A stretch of 64,000 nucleotides of DNA from Syntrophotaleaceae bacterium (GTDB lineage Bacteria; Desulfobacterota; Desulfuromonadia; Desulfuromonadales; Syntrophotaleaceae), in NCBI GenBank assembly GCA_041390365.1, contig JAWKQB010000003.1:186001-250000 (forward strand), read 5' to 3'. Shown here piece after piece: positions 7,879 through 16,611 of the stretch (position 1 is its first letter; every line of letters begins with the position of its first letter). Both the position numbers and the translations under genes were made by a program. The notes under the pieces are model-generated. The model was not told the DNA's origin. It searched no databases and worked only from the letters and a program-made list of their open reading frames with translations.

Positions 7879-10800
7879 ATGACCAACCGACCTTTCAGGA
7901 TTCTGACAGCCGTAGCGGCCTTCGACGGCCATGACGCTTCGATACTGGCCCTGAATTCCGCACTGCTGGTCGCGGAGAGACCGGTTGAGGTGATCTACCT
8001 CGGCTATAACATGAGCAGCGAAAAGATTGCCATGGCCGCCCTGCAGGAGGGTGTGGACGCGGTGGCGGTCAGCTCCTACAACGGCGGACATATGGAATTT
8101 TTTCCTTACCTGCTGAAACGCCTGAGGGATTTGGGATTACCGGAAGTACCGGTCTTCGGAGGCGGCGGGGGCACGATTCTGGAGGAGGAAGCCGCCGCCC
8201 TCGAAGCCGAGGGAATCGCCCGCATTTACCGACCGGGCTGGCCGCTTGATACCATTGTCGCCGATCTCCTCGATCGACTCGACCAAGCCGCCCTGCGACG
8301 TCCCTGCTTAGATTCATCCGGCCGGGATTGGATCCCTTCCTTTCCTGTCGACCTCACTCGTTTACTCAGCCTGGTGGAACACCAGCGGGACATGCTTGCC
8401 TCCCTGAGCTGGAAAGGAGTCGACGGGGGAAATACCCGGGTTGTCGCTATTGCCGGCGACGGCGGCAGCGGCAAGAGCACCCTGATCGACGAGCTGACGC
8501 ACCGTTTCCTCACCCATCTGCCGGACAAGCGGATCGCCATCCTTGCCAACGATCCCACCACCAGCAACGGCCGCACCGCCAGCGCCCTGCTCGCCGACCG
8601 GGTGCGGATGAATCATATCTACGACCCGCGGGTCTGGCTCCGCAGTGTCGCCACCGGCAGCCCCTACGCCCCCCTCAGCCCGGCCCTGCCCCAACTGCTC
8701 GCCGTACTGCGCGGCGGCGGTTTCGACCTGATCGTGGTGGAAACGCCTGGCACCGGCCAGACCGGGCTCGACCTGACCGCCCTGAGGGCCGACCTGCTGC
8801 TCTACGTGAAAACCCGGGAGTATGGCGGCGGCCTGCAGCTGCAAAAAGATCAGTTGCTGCGCGACGCCGATATGGTGGTGCTGAACAAGGCCGACCTGGA
8901 AGGAAGCGAGGCCGCCTATGGCGACCTCCGCGCCCTGCTGGAGGGCCGACGCGGGGAGGCGACGCTGTTCCCGGTAACCGCCAAGACGGCCCGTGATCCC
9001 GGCCTCGACCGGTTGTTCGCAGCGCTCTGCCGAAACCTGGACTGGCCGGAACCGGATGAGAAGAAAGCCGAGGATATTTTCTCCTATGCCAAGCAGAACG
9101 TGCTGGTGCCCCACCGACGGCGGGCCTATCTGGCGGAGATTGCAGAGCGGGTTCGGGCCTACGACCGTTGGACAGCCGAGCAGTTGCGTCTTGTGCGGGA
9201 GAACCCGGCCGCGTCGTCCCTTCTCGACCCGGCCAGCGCCAGACTTCTGGAGGAATGGCCCGAGCGATGGCGGGAGCTGTCCGCTCCGGCCCTCGACAGA
9301 CTGCATGTGGATCCGGTGCTGGAAACCCCCAATGGTCTCCGCCTGCCGCGGGTGGCCCTGCCCGATCCCGCCGACAGGGCCGAAACCCTTCGGTTTCTTC
9401 TTGAAGAAGGGCTGCCCGGCCAGTTCCCCTTCGCCACCGGCATCTATCCTTACCGCACCCTTTCGGCCGGTCAGACCACCCGCCAGTTCGCGGGCCTGCG
9501 CGGACCGGAGGATACCAACCGCCGTTTGCACCTGCTCGCGCAGGGGGTGGCCCGCCCGCGCCTGTCTATCGCCTTCGATGGCATCACCCTCTACGGCGCC
9601 GACAGCGACGCCGACCCGGGCAGCATCGGCAAGATCGGCGAAGGCGGGGTGGCCATCGACACCTGGGAGGACATGAAGCTGGTGCTGAAAGATTTCCGCA
9701 TCCCGGACATCAGCACCTCCATGACCATCAACGGCCCGGCGCCGATCATCCTCGCCATGTATTTCGTCGCCGCACAGGAGAGCGAATTGGAGCGGGTCGA
9801 GCGGGAGCAGGGAATCCGGTTGAGCGAGGAGGAGAGGAAGGAGCTCTGCCGGCAGACCGTGCAGGAGTTGCGGGGAACGGTGCAGGCCGACATCCTCAAG
9901 GAGGTGCAGGCCCAGAACGAAAGCATTTTTCAGCCCGACTTCGCCATAAAACTGCTCGGTGACGTGCAGGATTGGTTCATCGCCCATGGCGTGGACAAAT
10001 TCTATTCGCTGAGCATCTCCGGTTATCATATCGGCGAGGCCGGCGCCACCCCGGTCCAAGAACTGGCCTTCACCCTCGCCAACGGCTTCACCTACATCGA
10101 AAATTTCCGCGCCCGGGGGATGGCGGTGAACGATTTCGCCCCCAACCTCTCCTTCTTCTTCAAGGTGTCCCACGAGGCCGAGTGGCTTGCCTACGGGGCC
10201 GTCTGCCGAAAGATCTGGGCCATCGCCCTGCGCGACCTCTACCAGGCTGACGAGCGCTCCCAGAAACTCAAGTTCCACACCCAGACCTCGGGACGGGCCC
10301 TGCAGGCCGAGGAATGGAGCACCCTCAATCCAATTCGCCTGACCTACCACGCCCTGTTGGGTCTGCTGGCCAACACCAACTCCCTGCACGTCGATTCCGC
10401 TGACGAACCGATGACCACCCCCGGAGAAAAATGGGTTCGTCAGGCGACCCTGATTCCCAACTACCTGCTGGAGGAAGCCGAAGGCTTCGTCATTCAGAAT
10501 CTGCTGTCCGGCTCCTACGCCTTCCGCGCCCTGATGCGGGAGGTGCAGAAGCGGGTTCTCGAGGAATTCGACCGGATCGACCAGCTCGGTGGAGTCGGGC
10601 CCGCCACGGAAAGAGGCTATCAGCGCCGCTGCATCGCCGAAAGCAGCGCCCGCTACGAGCAGCAGCGGCGCCGAAGCAACAGACAACAGGAGCCGCCGCG
10701 GCGCCGGATCATCGGGTACAACGCCTATGAGCTGCCCGAAGGCCACCCGGCCAAGTATCCGCCCGTGGTCGAAGTCATCCGCCCCGGAGCGGAAGACTGG

Positions 10801-11001
10801 GAGCGGCAGCTCTTCCGGGTGCGGGACTTCAAGAATCGGCACGAGACAGATGCTCCACTCTATCTGGCTCGCCTGAAGCAGGTGGCGGCGGAAGGCGCCA
10901 ACGTGTTCGGAGAACTGCTGGAGACGGTGCGCCACGCCACGCTAGGCCAGATCACGGCGGCCCTGGCCGAGGTGGGAGGGCATTTTCGGAAGATGGTGTA
11001 A
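7879..11001 (+). CDS. icmF: fused isobutyryl-CoA mutase IcmF (B12 domain + G-protein chaperone + mutase)
   Basis: Adenosylcobalamin-dependent acyl-CoA mutase of 1040 residues that interconverts isobutyryl-CoA and n-butyryl-CoA in characterised relatives. Domain order is that of IcmF. The B12-binding domain (about 1-150) has base-off ligand H18 in FDGHDAS. The MeaB-like GTPase chaperone (about 185-410) has Walker A GDGGSGKST (K199), an ETPGTGQ switch and NKAD. The TIM-barrel mutase domain (about 500-1040) has SISGYHIGEAGAT. Substrate-pocket residues look mixed: Q679, in QAQNESIF, is where isobutyryl mutases have Gln and methylmalonyl mutases Arg, whereas Y523, in GIYPYRT, is where isobutyryl mutases usually have Phe and methylmalonyl mutases Tyr (alignment from memory). 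The gene stands alone, so the pathway is not indicated by neighbours. Confidence 0.93.
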   Translation: MTNRPFRILTAVAAFDGHDASILALNSALLVAERPVEVIYLGYNMSSEKIAMAALQEGVDAVAVSSYNGGHMEFFPYLLKRLRDLGLPEVPVFGGGGGTILEEEAAALEAEGIARIYRPGWPLDTIVADLLDRLDQAALRRPCLDSSGRDWIPSFPVDLTRLLSLVEHQRDMLASLSWKGVDGGNTRVVAIAGDGGSGKSTLIDELTHRFLTHLPDKRIAILANDPTTSNGRTASALLADRVRMNHIYDPRVWLRSVATGSPYAPLSPALPQLLAVLRGGGFDLIVVETPGTGQTGLDLTALRADLLLYVKTREYGGGLQLQKDQLLRDADMVVLNKADLEGSEAAYGDLRALLEGRRGEATLFPVTAKTARDPGLDRLFAALCRNLDWPEPDEKKAEDIFSYAKQNVLVPHRRRAYLAEIAERVRAYDRWTAEQLRLVRENPAASSLLDPASARLLEEWPERWRELSAPALDRLHVDPVLETPNGLRLPRVALPDPADRAETLRFLLEEGLPGQFPFATGIYPYRTLSAGQTTRQFAGLRGPEDTNRRLHLLAQGVARPRLSIAFDGITLYGADSDADPGSIGKIGEGGVAIDTWEDMKLVLKDFRIPDISTSMTINGPAPIILAMYFVAAQESELERVEREQGIRLSEEERKELCRQTVQELRGTVQADILKEVQAQNESIFQPDFAIKLLGDVQDWFIAHGVDKFYSLSISGYHIGEAGATPVQELAFTLANGFTYIENFRARGMAVNDFAPNLSFFFKVSHEAEWLAYGAVCRKIWAIALRDLYQADERSQKLKFHTQTSGRALQAEEWSTLNPIRLTYHALLGLLANTNSLHVDSADEPMTTPGEKWVRQATLIPNYLLEEAEGFVIQNLLSGSYAFRALMREVQKRVLEEFDRIDQLGGVGPATERGYQRRCIAESSARYEQQRRRSNRQQEPPRRRIIGYNAYELPEGHPAKYPPVVEVIRPGAEDWERQLFRVRDFKNRHETDAPLYLARLKQVAAEGANVFGELLETVRHATLGQITAALAEVGGHFRKMV

Positions 11002-11108
11002 GTTAAACAATATTCGAAAGGCGTAATGCGTGAGGCGTAAATGGTTGAATGAAAAAGCTTTTCATCAATTACGAATTATGCTTTACGAGTTACGACTTGA
11101 GGAGTGAA

Positions 11109-11705
11109 ATGAAAACCAGATGCTCATGGTGCGGGAGCGATCCCCTTTACGTGGCCTACCATGATATCGAGTGGGGGGTTCCCCTGCACGACGACCAACG
11201 GCTTTTCGAGATGCTCATCCTGGACGGCGCGCAGGCAGGCTTGAGCTGGCTGACGCTCCTCAGGAAACGGGAGAATTACCGCAAGGCCTTTCACGACTTC
11301 GATTGTGAAAGAATGGCCGCCTACAACCGTGAGGACGTCGAACGCCTGCTCGCCGATCCCGGCATTGTCCGCAACCGCCTCAAGATTGAATCAGCCATCC
11401 GCAATGCCCGATCCGTGCTGGATATCAAAGAGAAGTACGGGAGTTTCGATTCCTTTCTCTGGCGCTACGTGGACGGCACTCCCCGCCAGAACGCCTGGAC
11501 CTCGATCAAGGAAATCCCTGCCCGGACCGAGCAGTCGGACACCATGAGCCGGGACCTGAAACGCCTTGGCTTCAATTTCGTGGGATCGACAATCTGCTAT
11601 GCCTTCATGCAAGCGGTCGGCATGGTGAACGATCACACCACCGACTGTTTTCGCTACCGGGAAATCAGGGAAGCGGCAGGGCAGAAAATTAACCACCCAG
11701 AGTAA
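11109..11705 (+). CDS. tag: DNA-3-methyladenine glycosylase I
   Basis: Base-excision repair enzyme of 198 residues that removes 3-methyladenine. It aligns over its length with Tag: N-terminal zinc Cys in RCSWCG, YHDIEWGVP, QAGLSW and C-terminal HTTDC supplying the second zinc His/Cys pair. The start is ATG 11109 with GAGGAG 6 nt upstream; an in-frame ATG at 11049 lies in low-complexity DNA and is unlikely. The residue before GAQAG is Asp39 (ILDG), where E. coli Tag has a conserved Glu (LEGQ) that contacts the base. This is a conservative change, and activity is probably kept. The preceding 100 bp is made of short imperfect repeats (ACGAATTATG/ACGAGTTACG type). Confidence 0.93.
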   Translation: MKTRCSWCGSDPLYVAYHDIEWGVPLHDDQRLFEMLILDGAQAGLSWLTLLRKRENYRKAFHDFDCERMAAYNREDVERLLADPGIVRNRLKIESAIRNARSVLDIKEKYGSFDSFLWRYVDGTPRQNAWTSIKEIPARTEQSDTMSRDLKRLGFNFVGSTICYAFMQAVGMVNDHTTDCFRYREIREAAGQKINHPE

Positions 11706-11736
11706 GACTGGTCCGGCCTCAGAAGCGGCCAGCCGA

Positions 11737-12070
11737 CTAGGCCGCCTGCAGGATTTCCCCCTCTCGTCTCGCCACCTCGATAATGGCACTGGAATCATCC
11801 TCCAGCCATTGCCGGGAGCCGCAGGGAATCGGTTCGATGCGGCTGTCGATACGGGCAGTAAGACGCCATAGGAGATTAATTGCGCTTCGGTCCTGCATGG
11901 AATCGAATTGAGGAGAGATCACCAGAAGATCGATGTCGCTCCACTGATGGGCCATTCCCTTGGCCTGTGAGCCAAATACGACAGCAAATTCGACCTCGAT
12001 GCCAGCTTCCTTTACAGCAGCGAGATATCTCTGGACTGTACCTCACCAGCTTGGACATTGAAGTTTTCAT
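11737..12070 (-). pseudogene. frameshifted MNT-type nucleotidyltransferase
   Basis: The frame from 11737 rightward encodes a minimal nucleotidyltransferase with the signature GSQAKG and SDIDLLV (the metal-binding Asp pair). Upstream of this the same frame continues with family-like sequence (VQRYLAAVKEAG) but reaches a stop (TGA at about 12040) with no usable start codon. A start in the neighbouring frame (ATG 12070 or 12058, reading MSKLVR) would join it if one base were added or removed near 12035-12045. The gene therefore appears broken by a single-base shift. Intact relatives are the antitoxin-like partner of HEPN proteins. I see no intact HEPN gene here, and the 12071-12147 stretch carries only fragmentary frames. 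Confidence 0.7.
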
Positions 12071-12146
12071 CGCTGGAAAGAAAAATGCCCTTTCCTTGTG
12101 AGAAGAGTCGCCTTAACGCCCTGGGCCAGGGCCGACTTGCGGTTGT

Positions 12147-12914
12147 CTAAGCGGCAGGCTCCGGAAGGTATTGTTTCCAGTCGAAGTTGTCCAGAGGAGT
12201 CACTTCGAAAATTTCCGTTTCCGGGGCCGTAAAAATATAGCGGCTGAGACAGTGGGCATAGGTCCAGAAGGTTTCAACCAAAGAGGGATCCTGGTTTTTT
12301 TTAATCATCAGATCCAGAAAATCCTGAGGCAAAGGATACCTGCAGGTAAGCTTGACCGCCTTGCCGCTGGCCTGACTGACAAATATGAAGGAAAATCTTT
12401 CCAGCTTCTCATCGAAAACCAGGTCTCCGTTGAAAATGTTGCGGGCATCCTTTCCGTAACGCACTCCCGTGATGAAGGTCACCGGATCGGCCGGGCAGGC
12501 TGAATGGCTGCCTACTACGAACAGATCTCCGCGGGTTGGAATTTCCCCCGGATACAACCTGGAAAAGGCGATCTGGCAGGCCCGATAACCGAAGGCCAAT
12601 CCCGGACCGACCTCGCCATAATATTTTTCCATATCTGCGACGGTCAGCGTCAAAAAACGGTCCATGCTGCACTTGTAGCTCGTCTGGTCTCCGGTGCATC
12701 TTTCCTTCCACCCGGCATCCACTTTTCCAGGTAGACGAATAGTGATGGTGGGCATATCGGACCAGTCCACCGGCTCCGCCCGGACAAATCCTGCAAGACA
12801 TGAGATGGAACAGAAGAGTATCGAAATACTCAGACAACAGGCCAGTCTTATCGAAGGAAATATCCTTGCCCCCCTGCCTGAATACCCTCTGCTATCTGTC
12901 GTCCTATAAATCAT
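12147..12914 (-). CDS. exported FmdE-like domain protein
   Basis: Protein of 255 residues with an N-terminal hydrophobic export signal (about 22-46, ending near VRAEP). The mature part resembles the FmdE family: a Gly-rich helix start (GPGLAFGYRA), a strand-turn region with SACPADPVTFITG, a GKDARNIF segment and a FIFVSQASGKAVKL strand. The typical FmdE histidine/cysteine box before PGLALG is replaced here by Glu-Val-Gly, so the usual metal site may be altered; several other cysteines (about 9) remain. Function is unknown. Start ATG 12914 follows GGGAGGA with 5-nt spacing. It sits just downstream of rfbC in the same direction (26 bp gap) and may be read through from the rhamnose operon. Confidence 0.55.
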   Translation of the reverse strand: MIYRTTDSRGYSGRGARIFPSIRLACCLSISILFCSISCLAGFVRAEPVDWSDMPTITIRLPGKVDAGWKERCTGDQTSYKCSMDRFLTLTVADMEKYYGEVGPGLAFGYRACQIAFSRLYPGEIPTRGDLFVVGSHSACPADPVTFITGVRYGKDARNIFNGDLVFDEKLERFSFIFVSQASGKAVKLTCRYPLPQDFLDLMIKKNQDPSLVETFWTYAHCLSRYIFTAPETEIFEVTPLDNFDWKQYLPEPAA

Positions 12915-12940
12915 TGGGTCCTCCCTGATGAGAAGTCGGA

Positions 12941-13486
12941 TTAAAAAAATACTTCCGATGATTTTAAAAATAAACCCCGTGCATCCTTGCTGGAAAGCTT
13001 GGGTTCATTGCCTAACGGCCATTTGATTCCGATATCAGGATCATTCCAGATAATGCAACGCTCATGCTCCGGGGCATAGTAATCTGTTGCTTTATAGAAA
13101 AACTCTGCGACATCCGAGAGAACGAGGAATCCATGGGCAAAGCCCTCCGGAATCCACAACTGCCGCTTGTTTTCTGCGGACAAGATAACCCCTGTCCACT
13201 GCCCGAAGGTCGGGCTGGATTTTCGGATATCGACCGCAACATCAAACACCTCTCCCAAGACACAGCGAACCAGTTTTCCCTGAGCCTGTTTTATCTGGTA
13301 GTGCAGTCCGCGCAATACCCCCCTTGTTGAGCGTGAGTGGTTATCCTGAACAAAAGAAGCTTGCACACCGGTAGCTTCCTCCCACTGCCGCTGGTTAAAG
13401 CTCTCGAAAAAATAGCCCCTGTCATCACCAAAAACCTTGGGCTCGATGATGTAAACCGCCGGTATGGCCGCTTGAATGACCTTCAT
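12941..13486 (-). CDS. rfbC: dTDP-4-dehydrorhamnose 3,5-epimerase
   Basis: RmlC/RfbC, 181 residues, third enzyme of dTDP-L-rhamnose synthesis. The cupin core shows FVQDNHSRSTRGVLRGLHYQ-type sequence around residues 46-65, with the catalytic base His in RGLHYQ, and the catalytic Tyr region FYKATDYY near 132. Its ATG overlaps the stop of rfbA by 4 bp, so the two are translationally coupled. Last of the four rhamnose genes transcribed leftward. Length and motifs are normal. Confidence 0.95.
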   Translation of the reverse strand: MKVIQAAIPAVYIIEPKVFGDDRGYFFESFNQRQWEEATGVQASFVQDNHSRSTRGVLRGLHYQIKQAQGKLVRCVLGEVFDVAVDIRKSSPTFGQWTGVILSAENKRQLWIPEGFAHGFLVLSDVAEFFYKATDYYAPEHERCIIWNDPDIGIKWPLGNEPKLSSKDARGLFLKSSEVFF

Positions 13487-14364
13487 TGCAAACTGTCCCT
13501 CAATACCATTTCCAGATAATTCCTATATCCGGATTCAGGGGTCTCGGCGATGACTTTTTCAAAACCGGCTTTATCCACAAAACCCCTGTGAAAGGCAATC
13601 TCCTCGAGACAAGCAATTTTGAGACCCTGGCGGACCTCCAGGGTACCTATGAAGTGGCTTGCCTCCAACAGGCTTTCGTGAGTCCCGGTATCGAGCCAGG
13701 CAATGCCGCGGCCGAGCTTCTCCACCCGCAGTTCGCCGCGCCGCAGGTACTCCAGATTGACATCGGTGATTTCCAACTCCCCCCTGGCCGACGCCTTGAG
13801 ATTCCCGGCGATCTCTACAACCTTCGAATCATAGAGGTACAAACCCGGAACAGCATAGTGTGATTTCGGGGCTGACGGTTTTTCCTCGATGGACAGTACC
13901 TTGCCGGTCTTATCGAACTCGACCACGCCATATCTGCCGGGATTCTGCACCGGATATCCAAAAACCTGGCCTCCGCTTTTGAAATCACGGACGATAGCGT
14001 CGAGTCCCATTTTTCCATAGAAGATGTTATCCCCGAGGATCAGACAGACCGGATCGCCATTGATGAATTCCGCACCCACCAAAAAAGCCTGGGCTATCCC
14101 CTTGGGCTCCGGCTGGACCGCATACTGCAAACGGATGCCGAACCGGTCGCCGTTACCGAGCAGCGCTGCAAAACGAGGTGTATCCTGAGGTGTGGAAATG
14201 ATCAGTATTTCGTCGATTCCCGCCAGCATGAGCGTCGCCAGGGGGTAGTAGATCATCGGTTTGTCGTAAACGGGCTGAAGCTGCTTGCTGGCGATCAACG
14301 TCAATGGGTACAGCCGACTCCCGGCACCTCCGGCGAGCACGATCCCTTTGCGAATCCCTGCCAT
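13483..14364 (-). CDS. rfbA: glucose-1-phosphate thymidylyltransferase
   Basis: RmlA/RfbA, 293 residues; makes dTDP-glucose from dTTP and glucose-1-phosphate. N-terminal nucleotide-binding signature KGIVLAGGAGSRLYP and the SKQLQPVYDKPMIYYPL segment are intact, as is the GDNIFYG metal site near residue 110. Start at ATG 14364, preceded by GAGGAAG; the longer open frame upstream is overlap with rfbD. It is 1 bp from the rfbD stop and overlaps rfbC by 4 bp. Confidence 0.96.
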   Translation of the reverse strand: MAGIRKGIVLAGGAGSRLYPLTLIASKQLQPVYDKPMIYYPLATLMLAGIDEILIISTPQDTPRFAALLGNGDRFGIRLQYAVQPEPKGIAQAFLVGAEFINGDPVCLILGDNIFYGKMGLDAIVRDFKSGGQVFGYPVQNPGRYGVVEFDKTGKVLSIEEKPSAPKSHYAVPGLYLYDSKVVEIAGNLKASARGELEITDVNLEYLRRGELRVEKLGRGIAWLDTGTHESLLEASHFIGTLEVRQGLKIACLEEIAFHRGFVDKAGFEKVIAETPESGYRNYLEMVLRDSLQ

Positions 14365-14365
14365 C

Positions 14366-15259
14366 CTACTTCCTCTCCTTGCGAAAATAAAAGGCCAAGC
14401 TCTCCCGCCAATGGGGGACGGGAGCCCCTGTCGCTTTACGATATTTGTCAGTGGACAGAACCGAGTATTGAGGCCGCTTGGCAGGCAAGGCATATTCCGC
14501 AGAGTCTATGGGAACAACCCGTCGGGCTATAATCGGCTCACCGGCGGCCCGGGCTTCTTCCAGAATGGTTTTGGCAAAGCCGTGCCAGGAGCAGGTCCCC
14601 TCATTGGAAAAATGATAGGTTCCGTAGGAGGCATTGTCGCCGTCGGCCGGGAGTTCAAGCAGGTTAAAAATAGCACGGGCCAAATCGCGGGTTGCCGTGG
14701 GAGTCCCCTGCTGATCCGCGACCACTCGAAGCTCTTCACGTGCCTTGCCCAGTCGGACCATCGTTTCGACGAAATTCCTTCCACCGGGCCCGTAGAGCCA
14801 GCCGGTACGAACGATGAAGTACTTTTCCAGGCCGGAGTTAAAGACTCCTTCTTCTCCGGCGAGCTTACTTCTGCCATAAACGGAAAGCGGCCCCGGTAAA
14901 TCTGACTCCCGGTAAGGAATATCCTTCTCTCCGGAAAAGACGTAATCGGATGATACGTGCACGAGGGTTGACCCTGTTTCGCCTGCTGCCAAAGCCAGGT
15001 TTTTGGGCCCCTCCCCATTCACTGCCATGGCCGTTTCAGCCTGCGCCTCGCATTCATCCACCCGGGTGTAGGAGGCGCAGTTGATAACGATATCGGGCCG
15101 CAGATCCCGCAGAACCCTGAATACCAGTCCGGCGTCGGTAATGTCGATTTCGGGGCGGGAGAGCACATGCACCTGATAAGCTGCCGGTGCAGCTTTCAAA
15201 ACGGCCTGAGCCAACATGCCGCGGCCGCCGACAAGGGCTATTTTCGCAGGATGTCGCAT
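14366..15259 (-). CDS. rfbD: dTDP-4-dehydrorhamnose reductase
   Basis: RmlD/RfbD, 297 residues, the NAD(P)H-dependent final step giving dTDP-L-rhamnose. Short-chain dehydrogenase fold with a GGRGMLAQAV dinucleotide loop (an unusual Arg-Gly-Met-Leu variant of GxxGQLG), the SSDYVFSG strand and YGRSKLAGE containing the catalytic Tyr and Lys. The start at ATG 15259 lies 2 bp past the rfbB stop; an upstream in-frame start would lie within rfbB. Part of the tight rfbBDAC unit. Confidence 0.94.
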   Translation of the reverse strand: MRHPAKIALVGGRGMLAQAVLKAAPAAYQVHVLSRPEIDITDAGLVFRVLRDLRPDIVINCASYTRVDECEAQAETAMAVNGEGPKNLALAAGETGSTLVHVSSDYVFSGEKDIPYRESDLPGPLSVYGRSKLAGEEGVFNSGLEKYFIVRTGWLYGPGGRNFVETMVRLGKAREELRVVADQQGTPTATRDLARAIFNLLELPADGDNASYGTYHFSNEGTCSWHGFAKTILEEARAAGEPIIARRVVPIDSAEYALPAKRPQYSVLSTDKYRKATGAPVPHWRESLAFYFRKERK

Positions 15260-15261
15260 CT

Positions 15262-16320
15262 TCAGAGAGCCGCGAACAGTTGTTCGGAATTGGGCCCACA
15301 GGATCCGTTTAGAATCGCTTTGTACCATGACCGGTTGTCCAAATACCACTTCACGGTCATGCGAAGACCTTCATCGAAGGTTACAGAGGGTTCCCATCCC
15401 AGTTCACTTTTGATGCGGCCGGCATCGATCGCGTAACGTCGATCGTGCCCGAACCTGTCCTCGACAAAACGGATCAAATCCTGACGGCGTTTTCCTGAGG
15501 GAAGGGGTCCCGCCATTTCATCGATCAGATCACAAATACGTCGTACCACCTCGATGTTCAGCTTTTCACAATCCCCGCCGATATTATAGGTCCGCCCGAT
15601 CATCCCTCTCTTCAGAACAGTCAACAGGGCTTCGCAGTGATCCCCGACAAACAACCAATCCCGTATATTCCCGCCATCCCCGTACACAGGCAACTCTTTA
15701 CCATGCGAGGCGTTGTTGATCATCAGGGGAATGAGTTTTTCGGGGAATTGATAAGGACCATAGTTGTTGGAGCAGTTGGTAATAAGCACCGGCAGATCAT
15801 AGGTATGGTGATAGGCTCTGACCAGGTGATCGGATGAAGCCTTGCTGGCTGAGTAGGGGGAGCGGGGGTCATAGGGGGTAAGTTCGGAAAACAACCCGGC
15901 TTCACCGAGGGAGCCGTAAACCTCGTCGGTTGAAACATGAAGAAAACGGCATTTCTCTCCCTTGCCCGACCATGCCTTGCGTGCTGCTTCCAGCAAAGTG
16001 AAGGTCCCCACGACATTGGTTTGGATAAAGGCGGCGGGGCTGGAGATACTGCGGTCGACATGGGATTCGGCGGCAAAATGGACCACCGTGTTTATTCCCT
16101 CATCGCAAAAAATTTTGTCGACCAGTTCTGCATCGCAAATGTCGCCGTTATAAAAACAATAGCGGGGATCAGACGCTACATCGGTAAGATTATGCGCGTT
16201 CCCGGCATAAGTGAGTTTATCCAGGTTGATGATTTGCGCTTCTGGGAAAGCTGCAAGCGTTAAGCGAATAAAGTTGGACCCGATGAAACCGCATCCTCCA
16301 GTGACAAGGATTTTTTCCAC
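15262..16320 (-). CDS. rfbB: dTDP-glucose 4,6-dehydratase
   Basis: RmlB/RfbB, 352 residues; converts dTDP-glucose to dTDP-4-keto-6-deoxyglucose. NAD-binding TGGCGFIGSNF at the N-terminus, HFAAESHVDRS, STDEVYGS and the YSASKASSD catalytic Tyr/Lys motif are all present. I prefer GTG 16320 because GGGAG precedes it by about 6 nt; ATG 16338 is an in-frame alternative that adds six residues. First gene of rfbBDAC, with a promoter-like sequence about 65 bp upstream. Confidence 0.95.
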   Translation of the reverse strand: MEKILVTGGCGFIGSNFIRLTLAAFPEAQIINLDKLTYAGNAHNLTDVASDPRYCFYNGDICDAELVDKIFCDEGINTVVHFAAESHVDRSISSPAAFIQTNVVGTFTLLEAARKAWSGKGEKCRFLHVSTDEVYGSLGEAGLFSELTPYDPRSPYSASKASSDHLVRAYHHTYDLPVLITNCSNNYGPYQFPEKLIPLMINNASHGKELPVYGDGGNIRDWLFVGDHCEALLTVLKRGMIGRTYNIGGDCEKLNIEVVRRICDLIDEMAGPLPSGKRRQDLIRFVEDRFGHDRRYAIDAGRIKSELGWEPSVTFDEGLRMTVKWYLDNRSWYKAILNGSCGPNSEQLFAAL

Positions 16321-16383
16321 GATTTGCTCCCATCGCATTCAAGAACATACAGCCGCTCTCTTAACCCCCCCATTACCTCGCGC

Positions 16384-16411
16384 ATTATAATCGGAGTCGG
16401 CGCAATGGGAA
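16384..16411 (-). promoter_or_regulatory. sigma-70-like promoter for rfbBDAC
   Basis: Perfect TATAAT on the minus strand (16389-16384) with a weak -35 TTCCCA (16411-16406) at 16-bp spacing, about 65 bp upstream of rfbB. The rest of the 16,321-16,611 gap holds no gene that I can support. Confidence 0.5.
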
Positions 16412-16611
16412 AGGTTAATGGGCTGCAACAACGGCTCTTCGCCAAATCCTGCCATTATTGCAGGGGCAAATCTGAATAAAAACGGCCGCAGAAAGACGGG
16501 GGCCGATCAGGCCCAAACCGAAGGTCCCGCAATATTTCCCATATAGGCCCCCATGTGCAGAGCATGCCTGTGTAATCGAGCTAGGTCAAGAACCTTGAGG
16601 CTCGACCAGTC

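Noticed and set aside
8362..10935. 857-codon minus-strand open frame opposite icmF
   Set aside because: Antisense shadow; icmF on the plus strand has full domain motifs.
12036..12147. Separate small gene right of the nucleotidyltransferase (frame reading GKGIFLSSDENFNVQ)
   Set aside because: Short, no start site, ends inside the broken gene; treated as part of the decayed region.
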